64,000 bases of DNA from DASUNP01 sp035249305 (GTDB lineage Bacteria; Acidobacteriota; Blastocatellia; UBA7656). The notes beneath the pieces were generated by a model that saw nothing but the letters and a program-made list of their open reading frames with translations, was not told the origin of the DNA and searched no databases. Positions 52,147 through 61,884 of this stretch are shown here, piece after piece. The position numbers and the translations under genes were made by a program. The stretch is from the NCBI GenBank assembly GCA_035249305.1, contig DATFGQ010000016.1, forward strand, positions 1 through 64,000, in the 5' to 3' direction. Within the stretch, counting starts at the first letter, position 1, and each line of letters begins with the position of its first letter.

Positions 52147-53451
52147 TCAGCGGCGTAATGCCTGAACGCGACTGAGCAGCGCGCGGGCGATCTCAGAGCC
52201 GGGGTTCGCTTTTTGCAGGAGGCGCAGCTCACGTTCGGCCTCGCCGAGCAACCCCGCCTCGGCGTACAACAGCCCCAGCGCCAGGTGAGATGACGAGTAT
52301 GCTCGCTTGGCCTTCGCAAGCTCTCCGGCTTTCGCCCGATCGAGAATGCGGAATCTCGCCTGCGGCGCGGGCGGGCGAGGTGATGCGAACTCCTGCCCAT
52401 CTTTGATCGCTTTCACTTGCCAGGAGTAAACCTGGCCGCGTGACAATGCCGGTGCTACCCATGAATGGTTGTAAAGGTGCGGGCTTGCGGCGGCCAGGTT
52501 GAACTTGCTGTCGTAAATCTCGACTACGTACCCGGTCGCCCCATCCATCGGCGACCAGCGGAGAGTCGGGCGATCGCTAATCAAAACTTTTCCCACGGGC
52601 TCGATCACGCTGAAATCGTCTCTCTGTTTGTCAGCGCCCATCAGCGAGCTCCCTTGGCGTGTGAGCCCATTGAGTTGCGCTGACCTTTCGACCCGCCTGG
52701 TGGAGAGCGCTTCCTGCATCATGCTCTGGTAAGCGATCGGCAGTCCGTCTGCGCCGGAAAGCTTGCCTCCCTCTTCCAGGGTCAGCCGGCCTTCGCCGTC
52801 GTTTAGCCGCGCGACAACTCGCGCGCGGGGAGCGGGCGCGCGTTGCGGCGGAGGATCGGTGATAACGGCGATCTCAGGCTCCGGCTCGGCCAGCGGCGGC
52901 GTAGCGCGCGACGGCACAAGGCCGGTGACAGCCAACAAAAGGACCGCCGCGACCGCGGCAAAAGCGAGCCCCGCAGACTGTTTGAAGGGGGCTATTAGAT
53001 AAGCAACCGCGCGACGCCACCATCCGTCTGCGGGAGCGGCAACGGGCGCGGGCCGATATTCGTCATCGAGTGAGGCGGCGATCTGGTCTCTGAAAACGGC
53101 CAGGTCATCAACCGCCAGCGCGCACTCGTCGCAAACGGCCAGATGCTCTGTAATTGTTTGAATCTGCTCGCCCGGCAGGTTTCCATCAACGTATCCGGCC
53201 GCCAGTTCCGCGGTCACATGCGCGCGCGCCTGCTGCGAAGCGAGCACTGCCGCCTCATCAAATATCTCTGCCCTCAAGCCGAAGAATGCCGCGTCGCCGT
53301 TCAGGGTGGCTTCCAGGCGCCGCCGGCAGGTTTCACACTCGGCCAGGTGGTCTGACACCGATAATAATTCCGAAACGCCCAGCCGCTGCCGATTGTAATC
53401 CTCAAACTGTCGTTGTGTGAGGTGTTCTACCAAAGCTGTTCCATCCCACAT
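52147..53451 (-). CDS. Zinc-finger anti-sigma-like membrane protein with TPR tail
   Basis: The product has 434 residues. Two HxxxCxxC zinc fingers are seen in HLAECETC (H35, C39, C42) and HLAVCDEC (H103, C107, C110), an unusual doubling of the zf-HC2 anti-sigma fold. A transmembrane helix lies near residues 160-185. The outer part (about 290-380) resembles a fibronectin-like beta domain (TLRWSPMDGATGYVVEIYDS), followed by a short TPR pair. It lies 41 bases downstream of a sigma factor gene and likely binds or holds that sigma at the membrane. The signal it senses is unknown. Confidence 0.8.
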   Translation of the reverse strand: MWDGTALVEHLTQRQFEDYNRQRLGVSELLSVSDHLAECETCRRRLEATLNGDAAFFGLRAEIFDEAAVLASQQARAHVTAELAAGYVDGNLPGEQIQTITEHLAVCDECALAVDDLAVFRDQIAASLDDEYRPAPVAAPADGWWRRAVAYLIAPFKQSAGLAFAAVAAVLLLAVTGLVPSRATPPLAEPEPEIAVITDPPPQRAPAPRARVVARLNDGEGRLTLEEGGKLSGADGLPIAYQSMMQEALSTRRVERSAQLNGLTRQGSSLMGADKQRDDFSVIEPVGKVLISDRPTLRWSPMDGATGYVVEIYDSKFNLAAASPHLYNHSWVAPALSRGQVYSWQVKAIKDGQEFASPRPPAPQARFRILDRAKAGELAKAKRAYSSSHLALGLLYAEAGLLGEAERELRLLQKANPGSEIARALLSRVQALRR

Positions 53452-53492
53452 CTATAAGTTGCCGACGGGCGCCCGATATTGGCGCCGGCTTT

Positions 53493-54545
53493 TTAAATAA
53501 ATGCTTTTAATCGACGCGCCAGCCGCTCGCGCCCAGATTTGCGCGCGTTTATTACCTGTTGCCGCGTCAGCCCCAGCAAATAAGCTATCCTTGCGTCCTC
53601 CAGCGGCAGCTCGTTCCACAACTGCGCGAAGCTCTCCGGGCTCATCTCCACCGCTTCGGCAAGCTGGCGCATCGTGGCTACGCCCGTCGCCGGGAAGAGC
53701 GCGATGCAGCCGCGCCCCTCGGCGTCTTTGAGGTTCAGCAAAAGCGCCGCGCGCTGGTTTCGCGGAAGCTGCTGTAACTCTTCCCACATCCTTTGCAGAA
53801 AGATTCGTTTTTCGGTCTGCCACGCCGGGTCCGGCCCCGCGGCGGTGGCTCGGAACGCGCCCGCGTCTTCGATCTCCTCGATAGATTCAACCGGCCTATC
53901 CCTGATCTGTAACAGCGCGGCCAGCCCGCTCACCAGCTCGTCGAATTCGACCGGGCCGCCGATGTGATTGAAAATAGCCGCCAGCGCGTCGCCGAGCTCC
54001 TGGTTCCTGCCGTCCTTGAGCGCTCGGACGTGCGCGGCCAGACTCTCATCGTCCGACAGCTCTGCTACTCGCGCCGCCGTCGCGGCCCTCGTTACACCTT
54101 GCCACGCCGCAAAGCCGGCCACCTGCTTGCCGTCGGCGTCCTGCCAGAGCGCAAAACCGCGCTGGCGCGTCAGCAGGTATTGAAGACGGTTCTTGAGCGA
54201 GTGGCGTTCCGGGAACTGGCGGCGCATCCAACGCGAGCAGGTCCTGTGCGCGATGACTGCGGCCATCCCGCGCACGTCGCTGATAGGGCGCTCGTCGGGT
54301 TCTGTGCGGAGACGCCGCAGTTCCGTGAGCAACTGCAACACGACTTCTTGATAAAGGTCGTCAGATTCGGCCCGCCCGTCCGCGCGGTGAGAGTTGAGGT
54401 GGAGTTTATATCGGATGATGCCTTTGATAACGGGCTCGGCGTGCGTAGTGATGAGTCCCGAGAGGAGTTCGTCGGCGTGTTCCTCGCTGGCCCCCAGCAG
54501 CAGAGGTTCGAGCAGTGTGTCGACCTTGACCATCGATGCTGTCAT
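53493..54545 (-). CDS. Divergent sigma-70-family (ECF-like) RNA polymerase sigma factor
   Basis: The product has 350 residues from the ATG behind AGGAGAGG; an extension to 54644 lacks a ribosome site. The early half has sigma region 2-like helices (DDLYQEVVLQLLTELRRLRT ... AVIAHRTCSRWMRRQFPER). After a long insert (about 140-265) the C-terminus has region 4-like helices (LQQLPRNQRAALLLNLKDAE, then LPLEDARIAYLLGLTRQQVI). It is longer than usual ECF sigmas because of the insert. Its partner is the zinc-finger protein just downstream. Target promoters unknown. Confidence 0.8.
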   Translation of the reverse strand: MTASMVKVDTLLEPLLLGASEEHADELLSGLITTHAEPVIKGIIRYKLHLNSHRADGRAESDDLYQEVVLQLLTELRRLRTEPDERPISDVRGMAAVIAHRTCSRWMRRQFPERHSLKNRLQYLLTRQRGFALWQDADGKQVAGFAAWQGVTRAATAARVAELSDDESLAAHVRALKDGRNQELGDALAAIFNHIGGPVEFDELVSGLAALLQIRDRPVESIEEIEDAGAFRATAAGPDPAWQTEKRIFLQRMWEELQQLPRNQRAALLLNLKDAEGRGCIALFPATGVATMRQLAEAVEMSPESFAQLWNELPLEDARIAYLLGLTRQQVINARKSGRERLARRLKAFI

Positions 54546-54638
54546 CGTTCCTCTCCTTTTAAAGCGGTCGAGAGTAGCGGCGGTGTTATCACAAGCCGAT
54601 CTGACAAGGGTGAAAAAGCGGGGGCGCGACGGCCGCGA

Positions 54639-54674
54639 AGGCACGAAGGAACAGAGTCTCTGCCCCTCGTGCCT
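54639..54674 (-). terminator. Hairpin after the dihaem cytochrome gene
   Basis: AGGCACGA (54639-54646) pairs with TCGTGCCT (54667-54674), with further inner pairs AGG/CCC and CAGA/TCTG. It starts 17 bases after the minus-strand stop at 54691. A TTTTT run on that strand lies about 25 bases beyond the stem. Confidence 0.55.
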
Positions 54675-54690
54675 CTGCGGGTTGTCACTA

Positions 54691-56952
54691 TTAGAAGGCT
54701 ATATCGCTCCTGGCGGAATTCTTCAGAGCGATCGCCTGGTTGATGAGCTGGTTCCTCAAGTTCGCGCTTGGCGTGATGAGCGCCACGGCCTCTATGGCCG
54801 CCGCCTGGCGCAGCTTCTTCTGAGCGTCGGGGTGCAGGTGACCGCCATCAAGCACTTCGATGGCGTCATCGAGCTCCGAGACGGCGAGCTTGATCAGTTC
54901 CTGCGCCTGCGAGAAGTTGGTCGCGTTCTTGGCCCTGTTCGCTATTTCGTTAGAGGACCTGATGTTCTCCAGCACGTTGATGAGCCTCAGGAAAGCGGCC
55001 ACCGCTTCTACTTCGGTCGCCTCCAGGTGGATTCCGGTCCCGGTCGGGTCGAGGAACTTGATGTTCTGAGCTATGGGCGAGTTGTTGAACGACTCGCTGT
55101 TGTAGAACTCCACGGCCCCTTCAATCGTCGTGATCGAGTTGTCGTGGAAGAAAGGCCCGGTGTCCGCCGCTTCGACAAGCACCGGCGTGTTGAATGTGCG
55201 CTTGTTCAGGTCATTGGGCGGGAACGGGAAGTTTGCGGCCCCGTTGCCGAACCCTATGAACTGGCCGTTGCGGAATACCGGGTCTTTGCCGAAGCCGCCG
55301 TCCGGAGGTATCTGCTGCGCCGGGACCACAAGCTTCTGCGGGCGGTTAGGCTGATCCTCTATGCCCGTGTCGAAGTTGGAATTCGTCGGCGCGTTGCCCG
55401 TGCCCGGATCGTTGTTCTGACCGAACAGAGCGCCCTCGACGAAGTCGCCCGCGCCGCCGTTGAAATGACAGAGGATGCATCTGCCGGCCCCCTTCGAAGG
55501 GCTGTTGAAGAGCAGAGTGCCGTCAAGAGGGTTGATGATAGTGCCGGGGTTGTTGAATATCTCCTGCCCCTTGGCCGCCTTTTCATTCTTCAGCTTCAAC
55601 GCGCCCACGCCGGCAAGCTTCAGGTTCTGCCTGCGACCCAGTGACTTCTGGAAGGCTTCAAGCGCGTCGAGCTGCGCCACGGTCGGCATAGTGAAATCCA
55701 CACCGGGGACCCTGTTGAGGGTCTTCGTGTAGTGCTGGATTATCGCCCCTATCATGAAATCTCTCAAAGTTCCCGTGGCTTGATGGACCGTCCCGTCGGC
55801 CAGTGTGAATGCGCCGACCGGAGCGCCGTCACCGCCCCAACCGACTCTTTCGAAGGGCGGCACAAAAGGCGTGAGTGGAGGGTGCGTCTCGTCGAACTGA
55901 GACGGGGCGAGCGTGTCGGGCAGCATCGCCAGAGTGTGCGGCACGCTCCGCATCACGAACTTGCTCGACAGGTCCTCGAACCCGTCGACGTTCTCCAGGA
56001 TCAGGCCGAACTTCCGCATCAGGACTGGGTTCTCGAAATTCTGGGAGAGCGCCGGGGTGAACTCGGCGACGAACAGCGGATCGGTAGGCGGAAGCGTAGA
56101 TATGAACTCGGGATCGATCGTCAGGTTATTCTGCTCGCGGTGGCACGTGCCGCAGGTCCTACCGTTGCCGTTGAACGTGCCGTTGAAAAATTCGTTCCTC
56201 CCCTGCGTGATAAGCTGCTCAAGGGCGGTCGAAGGATGCGGTATCGGCCCGATGTCCGCCTGCGCGGTCGGGCTGATGAAGTCAGCCAGCTTCTCAAAAA
56301 ATCCTTTATCGTCGGAAGCCTGCGCCGTGCTGTTGCTGTCGGGAAGCACGCCGAAGCGGCCACGTTTTTCGCTGAGGTAGAGCCTGTGATAAAGCGTGGG
56401 CTGTCCCGTCAGGAGCCTCGCTTCGACGGGGCTTTTGCCCGCGGGCGTCACGGCTATGAAATCGGGCTCGAAGTCGGCCGACACTTCCTGGCCGAAGCTG
56501 GCTTCGAGTTTCGCCGACCCGCCTTTGTGGCTCAAGCTGCCCACGCGAACTAACGAGTCGCCCTCTTCCGGCAGGATCGAGCCGCCGGACCCTGAGGCGT
56601 TGTCTACGAGCCAGAAATCCATCGCTTCGGTCTTATCGAAGCCCTGGACTTCGACCGACACGGTCTTATCGACTAGATTCAACTTTGCGAGCCCGTAGCC
56701 GGCGGCCTGTTTGGACGATGTGACCCGGCTTGAGCTCAGGGGCAGGACGATGTTGCGCTCGCCGCCCTGCTGTTCGAAATCGGCCGCCCACGCTTTGTAG
56801 CCGGCCTCAAGAGTTTCAACGCTGCCCAGGCCCGTGCTGAGCAAGCTGTCAGGTTCAGGATTGGATGATACTTTGCCCTCAAGAATGAATGCCCCCATTA
56901 TGCCCAGAAGGAAGGAAGAAAGTATCATGAGTTTTATTGTTTTCGGCTTCAT
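54691..56952 (-). CDS. Secreted dihaem cytochrome c protein
   Basis: The product has 753 residues from the ATG after GAGGAGAAACAA (a TTG five codons earlier reads into the ribosome site). A signal or anchor helix starts the chain. Two c-haem sites, RTCGTCHREQ (about 266) and RCILCHFNGG (about 491), lie far apart as in MauG/peroxidase-like cytochromes. The N-terminal 200 residues are beta-rich. A helical end with many Leu/Asn follows. No peroxidase-like Met ligands are clear, so the reaction is not given. It is likely periplasmic electron transfer or peroxidase-like. Confidence 0.85.
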   Translation of the reverse strand: MKPKTIKLMILSSFLLGIMGAFILEGKVSSNPEPDSLLSTGLGSVETLEAGYKAWAADFEQQGGERNIVLPLSSSRVTSSKQAAGYGLAKLNLVDKTVSVEVQGFDKTEAMDFWLVDNASGSGGSILPEEGDSLVRVGSLSHKGGSAKLEASFGQEVSADFEPDFIAVTPAGKSPVEARLLTGQPTLYHRLYLSEKRGRFGVLPDSNSTAQASDDKGFFEKLADFISPTAQADIGPIPHPSTALEQLITQGRNEFFNGTFNGNGRTCGTCHREQNNLTIDPEFISTLPPTDPLFVAEFTPALSQNFENPVLMRKFGLILENVDGFEDLSSKFVMRSVPHTLAMLPDTLAPSQFDETHPPLTPFVPPFERVGWGGDGAPVGAFTLADGTVHQATGTLRDFMIGAIIQHYTKTLNRVPGVDFTMPTVAQLDALEAFQKSLGRRQNLKLAGVGALKLKNEKAAKGQEIFNNPGTIINPLDGTLLFNSPSKGAGRCILCHFNGGAGDFVEGALFGQNNDPGTGNAPTNSNFDTGIEDQPNRPQKLVVPAQQIPPDGGFGKDPVFRNGQFIGFGNGAANFPFPPNDLNKRTFNTPVLVEAADTGPFFHDNSITTIEGAVEFYNSESFNNSPIAQNIKFLDPTGTGIHLEATEVEAVAAFLRLINVLENIRSSNEIANRAKNATNFSQAQELIKLAVSELDDAIEVLDGGHLHPDAQKKLRQAAAIEAVALITPSANLRNQLINQAIALKNSARSDIAF

Positions 56953-57007
56953 TTTGTTTCTCCTCAAAGATGATCTTCGCTAGATCGTTTTTCGAATTAT
57001 CATTGAC

Positions 57008-57700
57008 TCAGTATGAAGCGCCGGCGCTCTTTAACAGCTCGACCATTTCGGGGCGCCCGCGATTCTCGGCGATCGTCAGGGCAGTTCTCTGGTCTCTGCT
57101 CTCCACGTTTACATCCGCGCCGCGCTCTAACAGGACTTTCGCTGCGTTGGTATGGCCCTTGAAGACGGCTCGCATCAACGCCGTCCACCCGTCTTGATCG
57201 ACGACGCCCGGATCGGCGCCTTTTTCTAAGAGTGTTTCTACTATCTCGGCATGATCGGCCCAGGCTGCGAACATCAGGGCCGTCATGCCGTTTGCTGCTT
57301 GCGCGTTAAGGTCAGCGCCCCCTGCCAGCAGGGCGTTAACCGTGTCGGGATTGCCCTTCCAGCAGGCGGTAATCAAAGCGGTGCCGCCGAACCTGTCTCT
57401 GCCATTCGGGTCGGCCCCGCGCGCGAGAAACAGCTTCACGGCCTCCGGCTGGTCGGCCAGCGCGCCGACCGAAAGGGCGGGCTGACCTTCATAGGTCTTT
57501 GTATCAACGCTGATCCCGGCGTCTAAGAAAAGCGCCAGCGCCGTCGTATCGCCTTGCCTGGCGGATTCGAGGAAGGCCGCGTCGGTGAAAGCGACGTTCA
57601 TCTCGGCGAGCTTGAGCCGGGCAGTCTCGGCGCTCTTCCCGCAGCCTACACAGGAGAGCGCCAGAACGAATATGAATGGAAGTATGAGTCTGAGCATCAT
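57008..57700 (-). CDS. Ankyrin-repeat lipoprotein
   Basis: The product has 230 residues from the ATG following AGGTGATT (two adjacent ATGs are possible; an open frame reaches back to 57724). The lipoprotein signal ends LSCVGC, with Cys as the lipidation site. Five ankyrin repeats follow (for example GMTALMFAAWADHAEIVETL and GWTALMRAVFKGHTNAAKVL), ending LKSAGASY. It is an outer or inner membrane scaffold of unknown partner. It lies 56 bases upstream of the dihaem cytochrome gene on the same strand. Confidence 0.9.
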   Translation of the reverse strand: MMLRLILPFIFVLALSCVGCGKSAETARLKLAEMNVAFTDAAFLESARQGDTTALALFLDAGISVDTKTYEGQPALSVGALADQPEAVKLFLARGADPNGRDRFGGTALITACWKGNPDTVNALLAGGADLNAQAANGMTALMFAAWADHAEIVETLLEKGADPGVVDQDGWTALMRAVFKGHTNAAKVLLERGADVNVESRDQRTALTIAENRGRPEMVELLKSAGASY

Positions 57701-57933
57701 AATCACCTGGTTATGGTTGGCCAATTGCCGGAGCCAGCAATTGCAACGGTTCGCCGGCGGACCCGCCGGCAGCGTCGGAAACTAACTACCTCTCATTCTG
57801 GTATGCGTCAGGGGCGGGAAAAGTCCATCACGGGTGGCGAATTTTTTTTCAGTTTCGCATTCGGGCCGTTTTGATGATCGGCGGCATCTGTGATCTAATT
57901 AACCCAAGCTCAGGCGGTCCGTGGCAGATCACT

Positions 57934-58512
57934 ATGACAACTCCTACAGCGCAAAACGTGACCCAGTTGCTGCTCGCTTGGGAGCAGGGCAATGAAGCGG
58001 CCCGCGACGAGCTGATCCCGCTCGTCTACGACGCGCTGCGTCGCATCGCGCGGTATCACCTGCGCGGCGAGCGGGCCGGCCACACGCTGCAAACGACTGC
58101 GCTCATCAACGAGGCGTACCTGAAGCTGGTCGAGCAGTCCGTCCCGTGGCAGAGCCGCGAGCACTTCTTCGGCATAGCGGCCCGGCTGATGCGCCAGATT
58201 CTCGTCGATTACGCGCGCGCGCGGCAGCGGCTCAAGCGCGGCGGCGACCGGCAGCAGATCACTCTCACGTCCGAGGCGGAGATCATCGACGGGAAGGACG
58301 CGGACCTTTTGGCGCTCAACGAGGCGCTGGAAACCCTGGCCCAGGTCGACCCGCAGAGGAGTCAGATCGTAGAGCTTCGCTTCTTCGGCGGGTTGACGAT
58401 CGAAGAGACGGCCCACGTCATGGGCATTTCGACTCCCAGCGTGGAGCGCGGATGGCGCGCGGCCCGCGCCTGGCTGCAAACAGAGCTTGGCCGCTCGGAT
58501 TTCAAGAGATGA
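57934..58512 (+). CDS. ECF sigma factor (acidobacterial type)
   Basis: The product has 192 residues from MTTPTAQNVTQLLLAWEQGN; an open frame reaches 57871 with no ribosome site. Region 2 is LVYDALRRIARYHLRGERAG and LQTTALINEAYLKLV. The linker has MRQILVDYARARQR. Region 4 is VELRFFGGLTIEETAHVMGI with its helix-turn-helix. This is the TIGR02999-type sigma that is very common in Acidobacteriota and Planctomycetes. Its stop overlaps the kinase ATG (ATGA), so the kinase is probably its regulator. Confidence 0.93.
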   Translation: MTTPTAQNVTQLLLAWEQGNEAARDELIPLVYDALRRIARYHLRGERAGHTLQTTALINEAYLKLVEQSVPWQSREHFFGIAARLMRQILVDYARARQRLKRGGDRQQITLTSEAEIIDGKDADLLALNEALETLAQVDPQRSQIVELRFFGGLTIEETAHVMGISTPSVERGWRAARAWLQTELGRSDFKR

Positions 58513-61500
58513 ATCCCGAACAGTGGCGAAAGATCAACGAGCTTTTCGAGGCCGCCCTGGAGCGCCCCGCCGCCGAGCGCGCGCTGTTTCTCGCGAGCGC
58601 CTGCGAGGGCGACGACGAGACGCGGCGGCGCGTTGAAGCGATGCTCGCCGCCGACGCCGAAGACGACCTGATGATGGACCGCCCGGCCTACCAGGCCGCG
58701 AGCGCGTTCGGCGCGTCGCTGGCCGGCGCGGAGGGCGATTCACAGAACTTCAGTGGCGAGATGATAGGGGCCTACCGGCTGATGAGAGAGCTGGCGCACG
58801 GCGGGATGGGCACGGTCTATCTCGCTTACGACACGAGGCTCGGCCGCCAGGCGGCCTTGAAGCTCCTGCCCTCAAGGCTGATAAATAACCCCGAGCGCGT
58901 GCGCCGTCTCCAGCGCGAAGCCCGCGCCGCCACCGCGCTCAACCACCCGAACATAATCACCATCTACGACTTCGGCCAGGAGGACGGGCGCGATTACATA
59001 GCGTCGGAATTTGTCGAGGGCTCGACGCTGCGCGAGTACGTCGGCAACCCTGCCCTGACGCTCAACCGCATACTCGACGTGACGATTCAAGTGGCGAGCG
59101 CGCTGGAAGCCGCGCACGCGGCCGGCATAGTCCACCGCGACATCAAGCCCGAAAACATCATGCTCCGCCCAGACGGTTACGTTAAGGTGCTCGACTTCGG
59201 GCTGGCCAAGCTGAGCGAGCCGGAATCGGGCGGCGACGAAGCCGAGACAGATGCTTCCGAGGTCACCGACTTCGAGACGCGGACGGGGATGGTGCTCGGG
59301 ACTGTAAATTACATGTCGCCCGAACAGGTGCGCGGGCATAAGGTCGACGGGCGCAGCGACCTGTTCAGCCTTGGCGTCGTCCTCTACGAGCTGATCACGG
59401 GCCACAGGCCGTTCACGGGCAAGACGTGGCACCACACGATGGTGGCGATCACGGACTCGGAGCCGCCGCCCATCGAGCGCTTCGTTAAAGGCGAGTCGGC
59501 CTCCTTGCAGCAGATGCTTTCGCGCGCGCTGGCCAAGGACCGCGAGGGGCGTTATCAAACTGCGCGCGAGCTGCTGGGGGAACTTGAAAAGCTGCAAGAC
59601 GAGATGGCAAGCGACACGCGGCTTCAAAGGGTCGGGCGCGTGCGCAGGCCCGCGCGAATCACCGAGCATACGATGGCCATGGGGGGCGGTCATCCGGCCG
59701 CCATCACCGACGAGGGGATCGGCCGTAACGAGACGGGCGCGGTCTCGCTCGTCACGAGACTGAGCCGGCATAAGCGCGTCGCCGCCATAGCGATCATCGT
59801 CGCCGCGGCCGCCACCTACTTTTACTTCACCCGCGGCTTCGGCCCCGGCTCGGGCGTCTCGTCGCTGACGGGTAGAGACACAATTCTGCTCGCCGACTTC
59901 GTCAACATGACGGGCGACGAGGTCTTTGACGGCACGCTCAAGCAAGGTCTCGCAGTCCAGCTAGCGCAATCGCCCTACCTCAACATCTTCTCTGAAGAGC
60001 GCGCACGAGAGACGCTCCGCCTGATGGAGCGGGGCGTCGACGAGAAGATCACGCGCGAGGTCGGCCGCGAGATATGCCTGCGGCGCGGGATCAAGGCGCT
60101 GCTTGTCGGCACGATCGCCAGCCTCGGGCGCAACTACGTCATCACGCTTGAGGCGGTCAACAGCCAGAGCGGCGAGGCGATCGCGCGCCAGCAGGCCGAA
60201 GCCGAAGGCAAAGAGGAGGTGCTCAAAGCGCTGGGCCGCGCTTCGACAGAGATGCGCCAGCACCTGGGCGAATCGCTGGCCTCGATCGGCCAGTTCAACG
60301 TGCCGATCGAGCAGGCGACGACCGCTTCTCTGGAAGCCTTCAAGAATTATGCGGTCGGGGTCGAGCTGTGGCGCAAGGGTCAGTACGAGCAGTCCGTCCC
60401 CATGCTCAAACGCGCGATCGAGCTCGATGGCGAGTTCGCGCTGGCTTACGCACAGTTGGGGACTTCTTACCGCGACCTTCGCAACCTGGCGCTCGGCAGG
60501 AAGTACCTGGAGCGGGCCTACCAGCTTCGCGACAGGGTGAGCGAGCGCGAGCGGCTAGGGATCTCCGCGATCTATTACAGACATATCACGGGTGAGCTCG
60601 ACAAGCGGCTTGAAACGACATCGCTGTTGACGAAGACCTACCCGCAAGACCCCGGCGTATACCACACTCACGGCAACTCGTTGATCATCGCGGGCGAGTA
60701 CGAGCAGGCGGCCGAGTCTTACCGCGCGGCGCTGAGGCTGGACCCCGATTTTGCGCTGTCGCGCGCGAACCTGGCGCTCTCCTTGATCGGGCTGAACCGT
60801 TTTGACGAGGCGCAGCAACTCATCGACGAAGGTATCGCGCGTCACCTCGACTCCGGCGGCTTTCACAACCGGCTCTACCTGATCGCGTTTCTCAGGGGCG
60901 ACCAGCAGGCGATCGACCGCCATGTCGAATGGTTCACGGGCAGGCCGGACGAGTATCAGGTCCGCGAGATGCAGGCGCGGTCATTCGCCTTCGCGGGCCG
61001 GCGACGCCAGGCCGTAGAGTTCTTAGCGCAGGCCGCCGCGCTTGCCGAGGCGCGCGGGCTGCTGGCGGAGAAGGCCAGGATACTGGCTAACGAAGCGAAC
61101 CTGAACGCGACTTTCGGCATGACGGAGCTGGCCCACAGGCAGGTCGGGCGAGTCCTTGCGCTGCTTGGAAACAGGAGCATCACACCCGAAGAGTTAATGC
61201 CTTCTATCATTCAGCAGTTGGAATCACACCCGCTGGCCTGGACGCTGGCCTTATGCGGCGAGGAGAGGCGTGCGCAGTCGCTGGCCGAAGAACTCGCCCG
61301 CGACCTCCCCTCCAATACTATGTGCAACGCGGTCTGGCTGCCGCTCGTCCGCGCGACTCTCGAACTCAAGCGCGGTCACGGCCCAGATCTTGAAAGGGCC
61401 GTCCAACAGTTGCAGTCGGCCAGACAGTACGAAGCCGCGTTCTCCTTCCGCCCGACGTGGGTGCGCGCTCAGGCCTACTTGCAAGCCGGCAACGGCCCGC

Positions 61501-61724
61501 GCGCGGCCGAAGAGTTTCAGAGGATCATCAGGCACCGCGGCTGGGATGTGCTGTCGCCGCTCTGGCCGCTGGCGCACCTTGGGCTCGCGCGCGCGGCGGC
61601 GCTTCAGGGCGATGTGGCGACGAGCCGCAAGGCTTACGAAGATTTCTTCCAGTTGTGGAAGGACGCCGACGCCGATCTGCCCGTCCTGATCGAGGCGAAG
61701 CGAGAGTATGAAAAAATGAACTGA
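58509..61724 (+). CDS. Membrane Ser/Thr kinase with periplasmic TPR domain
   Basis: The product has 1071 residues from the ATG overlapping the sigma stop; the frame upstream to 58146 is a shadow inside the sigma gene. Residues 85-360 are a Hanks-type kinase: LAHGGMGTVYLAYD, the Lys in AALKLL, HRDIKPEN (about 209), DFGLAKL (about 229) and the MSPEQV activation loop. A helix near 425-445 crosses the membrane. Outside are a FlgO-like alpha/beta part (ILLADFVNMTGDEVFDGTLK) and about eight TPR units. It likely controls the ECF sigma in response to a periplasmic cue. Confidence 0.95.
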   Translation: MNPEQWRKINELFEAALERPAAERALFLASACEGDDETRRRVEAMLAADAEDDLMMDRPAYQAASAFGASLAGAEGDSQNFSGEMIGAYRLMRELAHGGMGTVYLAYDTRLGRQAALKLLPSRLINNPERVRRLQREARAATALNHPNIITIYDFGQEDGRDYIASEFVEGSTLREYVGNPALTLNRILDVTIQVASALEAAHAAGIVHRDIKPENIMLRPDGYVKVLDFGLAKLSEPESGGDEAETDASEVTDFETRTGMVLGTVNYMSPEQVRGHKVDGRSDLFSLGVVLYELITGHRPFTGKTWHHTMVAITDSEPPPIERFVKGESASLQQMLSRALAKDREGRYQTARELLGELEKLQDEMASDTRLQRVGRVRRPARITEHTMAMGGGHPAAITDEGIGRNETGAVSLVTRLSRHKRVAAIAIIVAAAATYFYFTRGFGPGSGVSSLTGRDTILLADFVNMTGDEVFDGTLKQGLAVQLAQSPYLNIFSEERARETLRLMERGVDEKITREVGREICLRRGIKALLVGTIASLGRNYVITLEAVNSQSGEAIARQQAEAEGKEEVLKALGRASTEMRQHLGESLASIGQFNVPIEQATTASLEAFKNYAVGVELWRKGQYEQSVPMLKRAIELDGEFALAYAQLGTSYRDLRNLALGRKYLERAYQLRDRVSERERLGISAIYYRHITGELDKRLETTSLLTKTYPQDPGVYHTHGNSLIIAGEYEQAAESYRAALRLDPDFALSRANLALSLIGLNRFDEAQQLIDEGIARHLDSGGFHNRLYLIAFLRGDQQAIDRHVEWFTGRPDEYQVREMQARSFAFAGRRRQAVEFLAQAAALAEARGLLAEKARILANEANLNATFGMTELAHRQVGRVLALLGNRSITPEELMPSIIQQLESHPLAWTLALCGEERRAQSLAEELARDLPSNTMCNAVWLPLVRATLELKRGHGPDLERAVQQLQSARQYEAAFSFRPTWVRAQAYLQAGNGPRAAEEFQRIIRHRGWDVLSPLWPLAHLGLARAAALQGDVATSRKAYEDFFQLWKDADADLPVLIEAKREYEKMN

Positions 61725-61884
61725 GCGCGTCCGAATGCCCGCCGGCTGCTCTTGAATCGTTTTTCCCCGCTACAACGTGTATAGTAATTGAAGGAAAAGT
61801 CTACTACCGATCAAGTGGCGAGTGAGCGTTCGCCCTGAGTCGTTTAGAACCTCGGGGTCACATCCATAATCAAAGGAGTTCGAA

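Noticed and set aside
54394..55644. 416-codon frame opposite the sigma factor and dihaem cytochrome
   Set aside because: Crosses two real genes on the other strand; no ribosome site or motifs.
57753..57770. GCCGGCG / CGCCGGC hairpin upstream of the ankyrin lipoprotein gene
   Set aside because: Short GC palindrome in GC-rich DNA; no T-run or operator resemblance.
58146..58508. Upstream extension of the kinase frame
   Set aside because: Shadow within the ECF sigma gene; the ATG overlapping the sigma stop fits the family start.
58872..59945. 357-codon frame opposite the kinase gene
   Set aside because: Antisense to the conserved kinase domain; no independent support.
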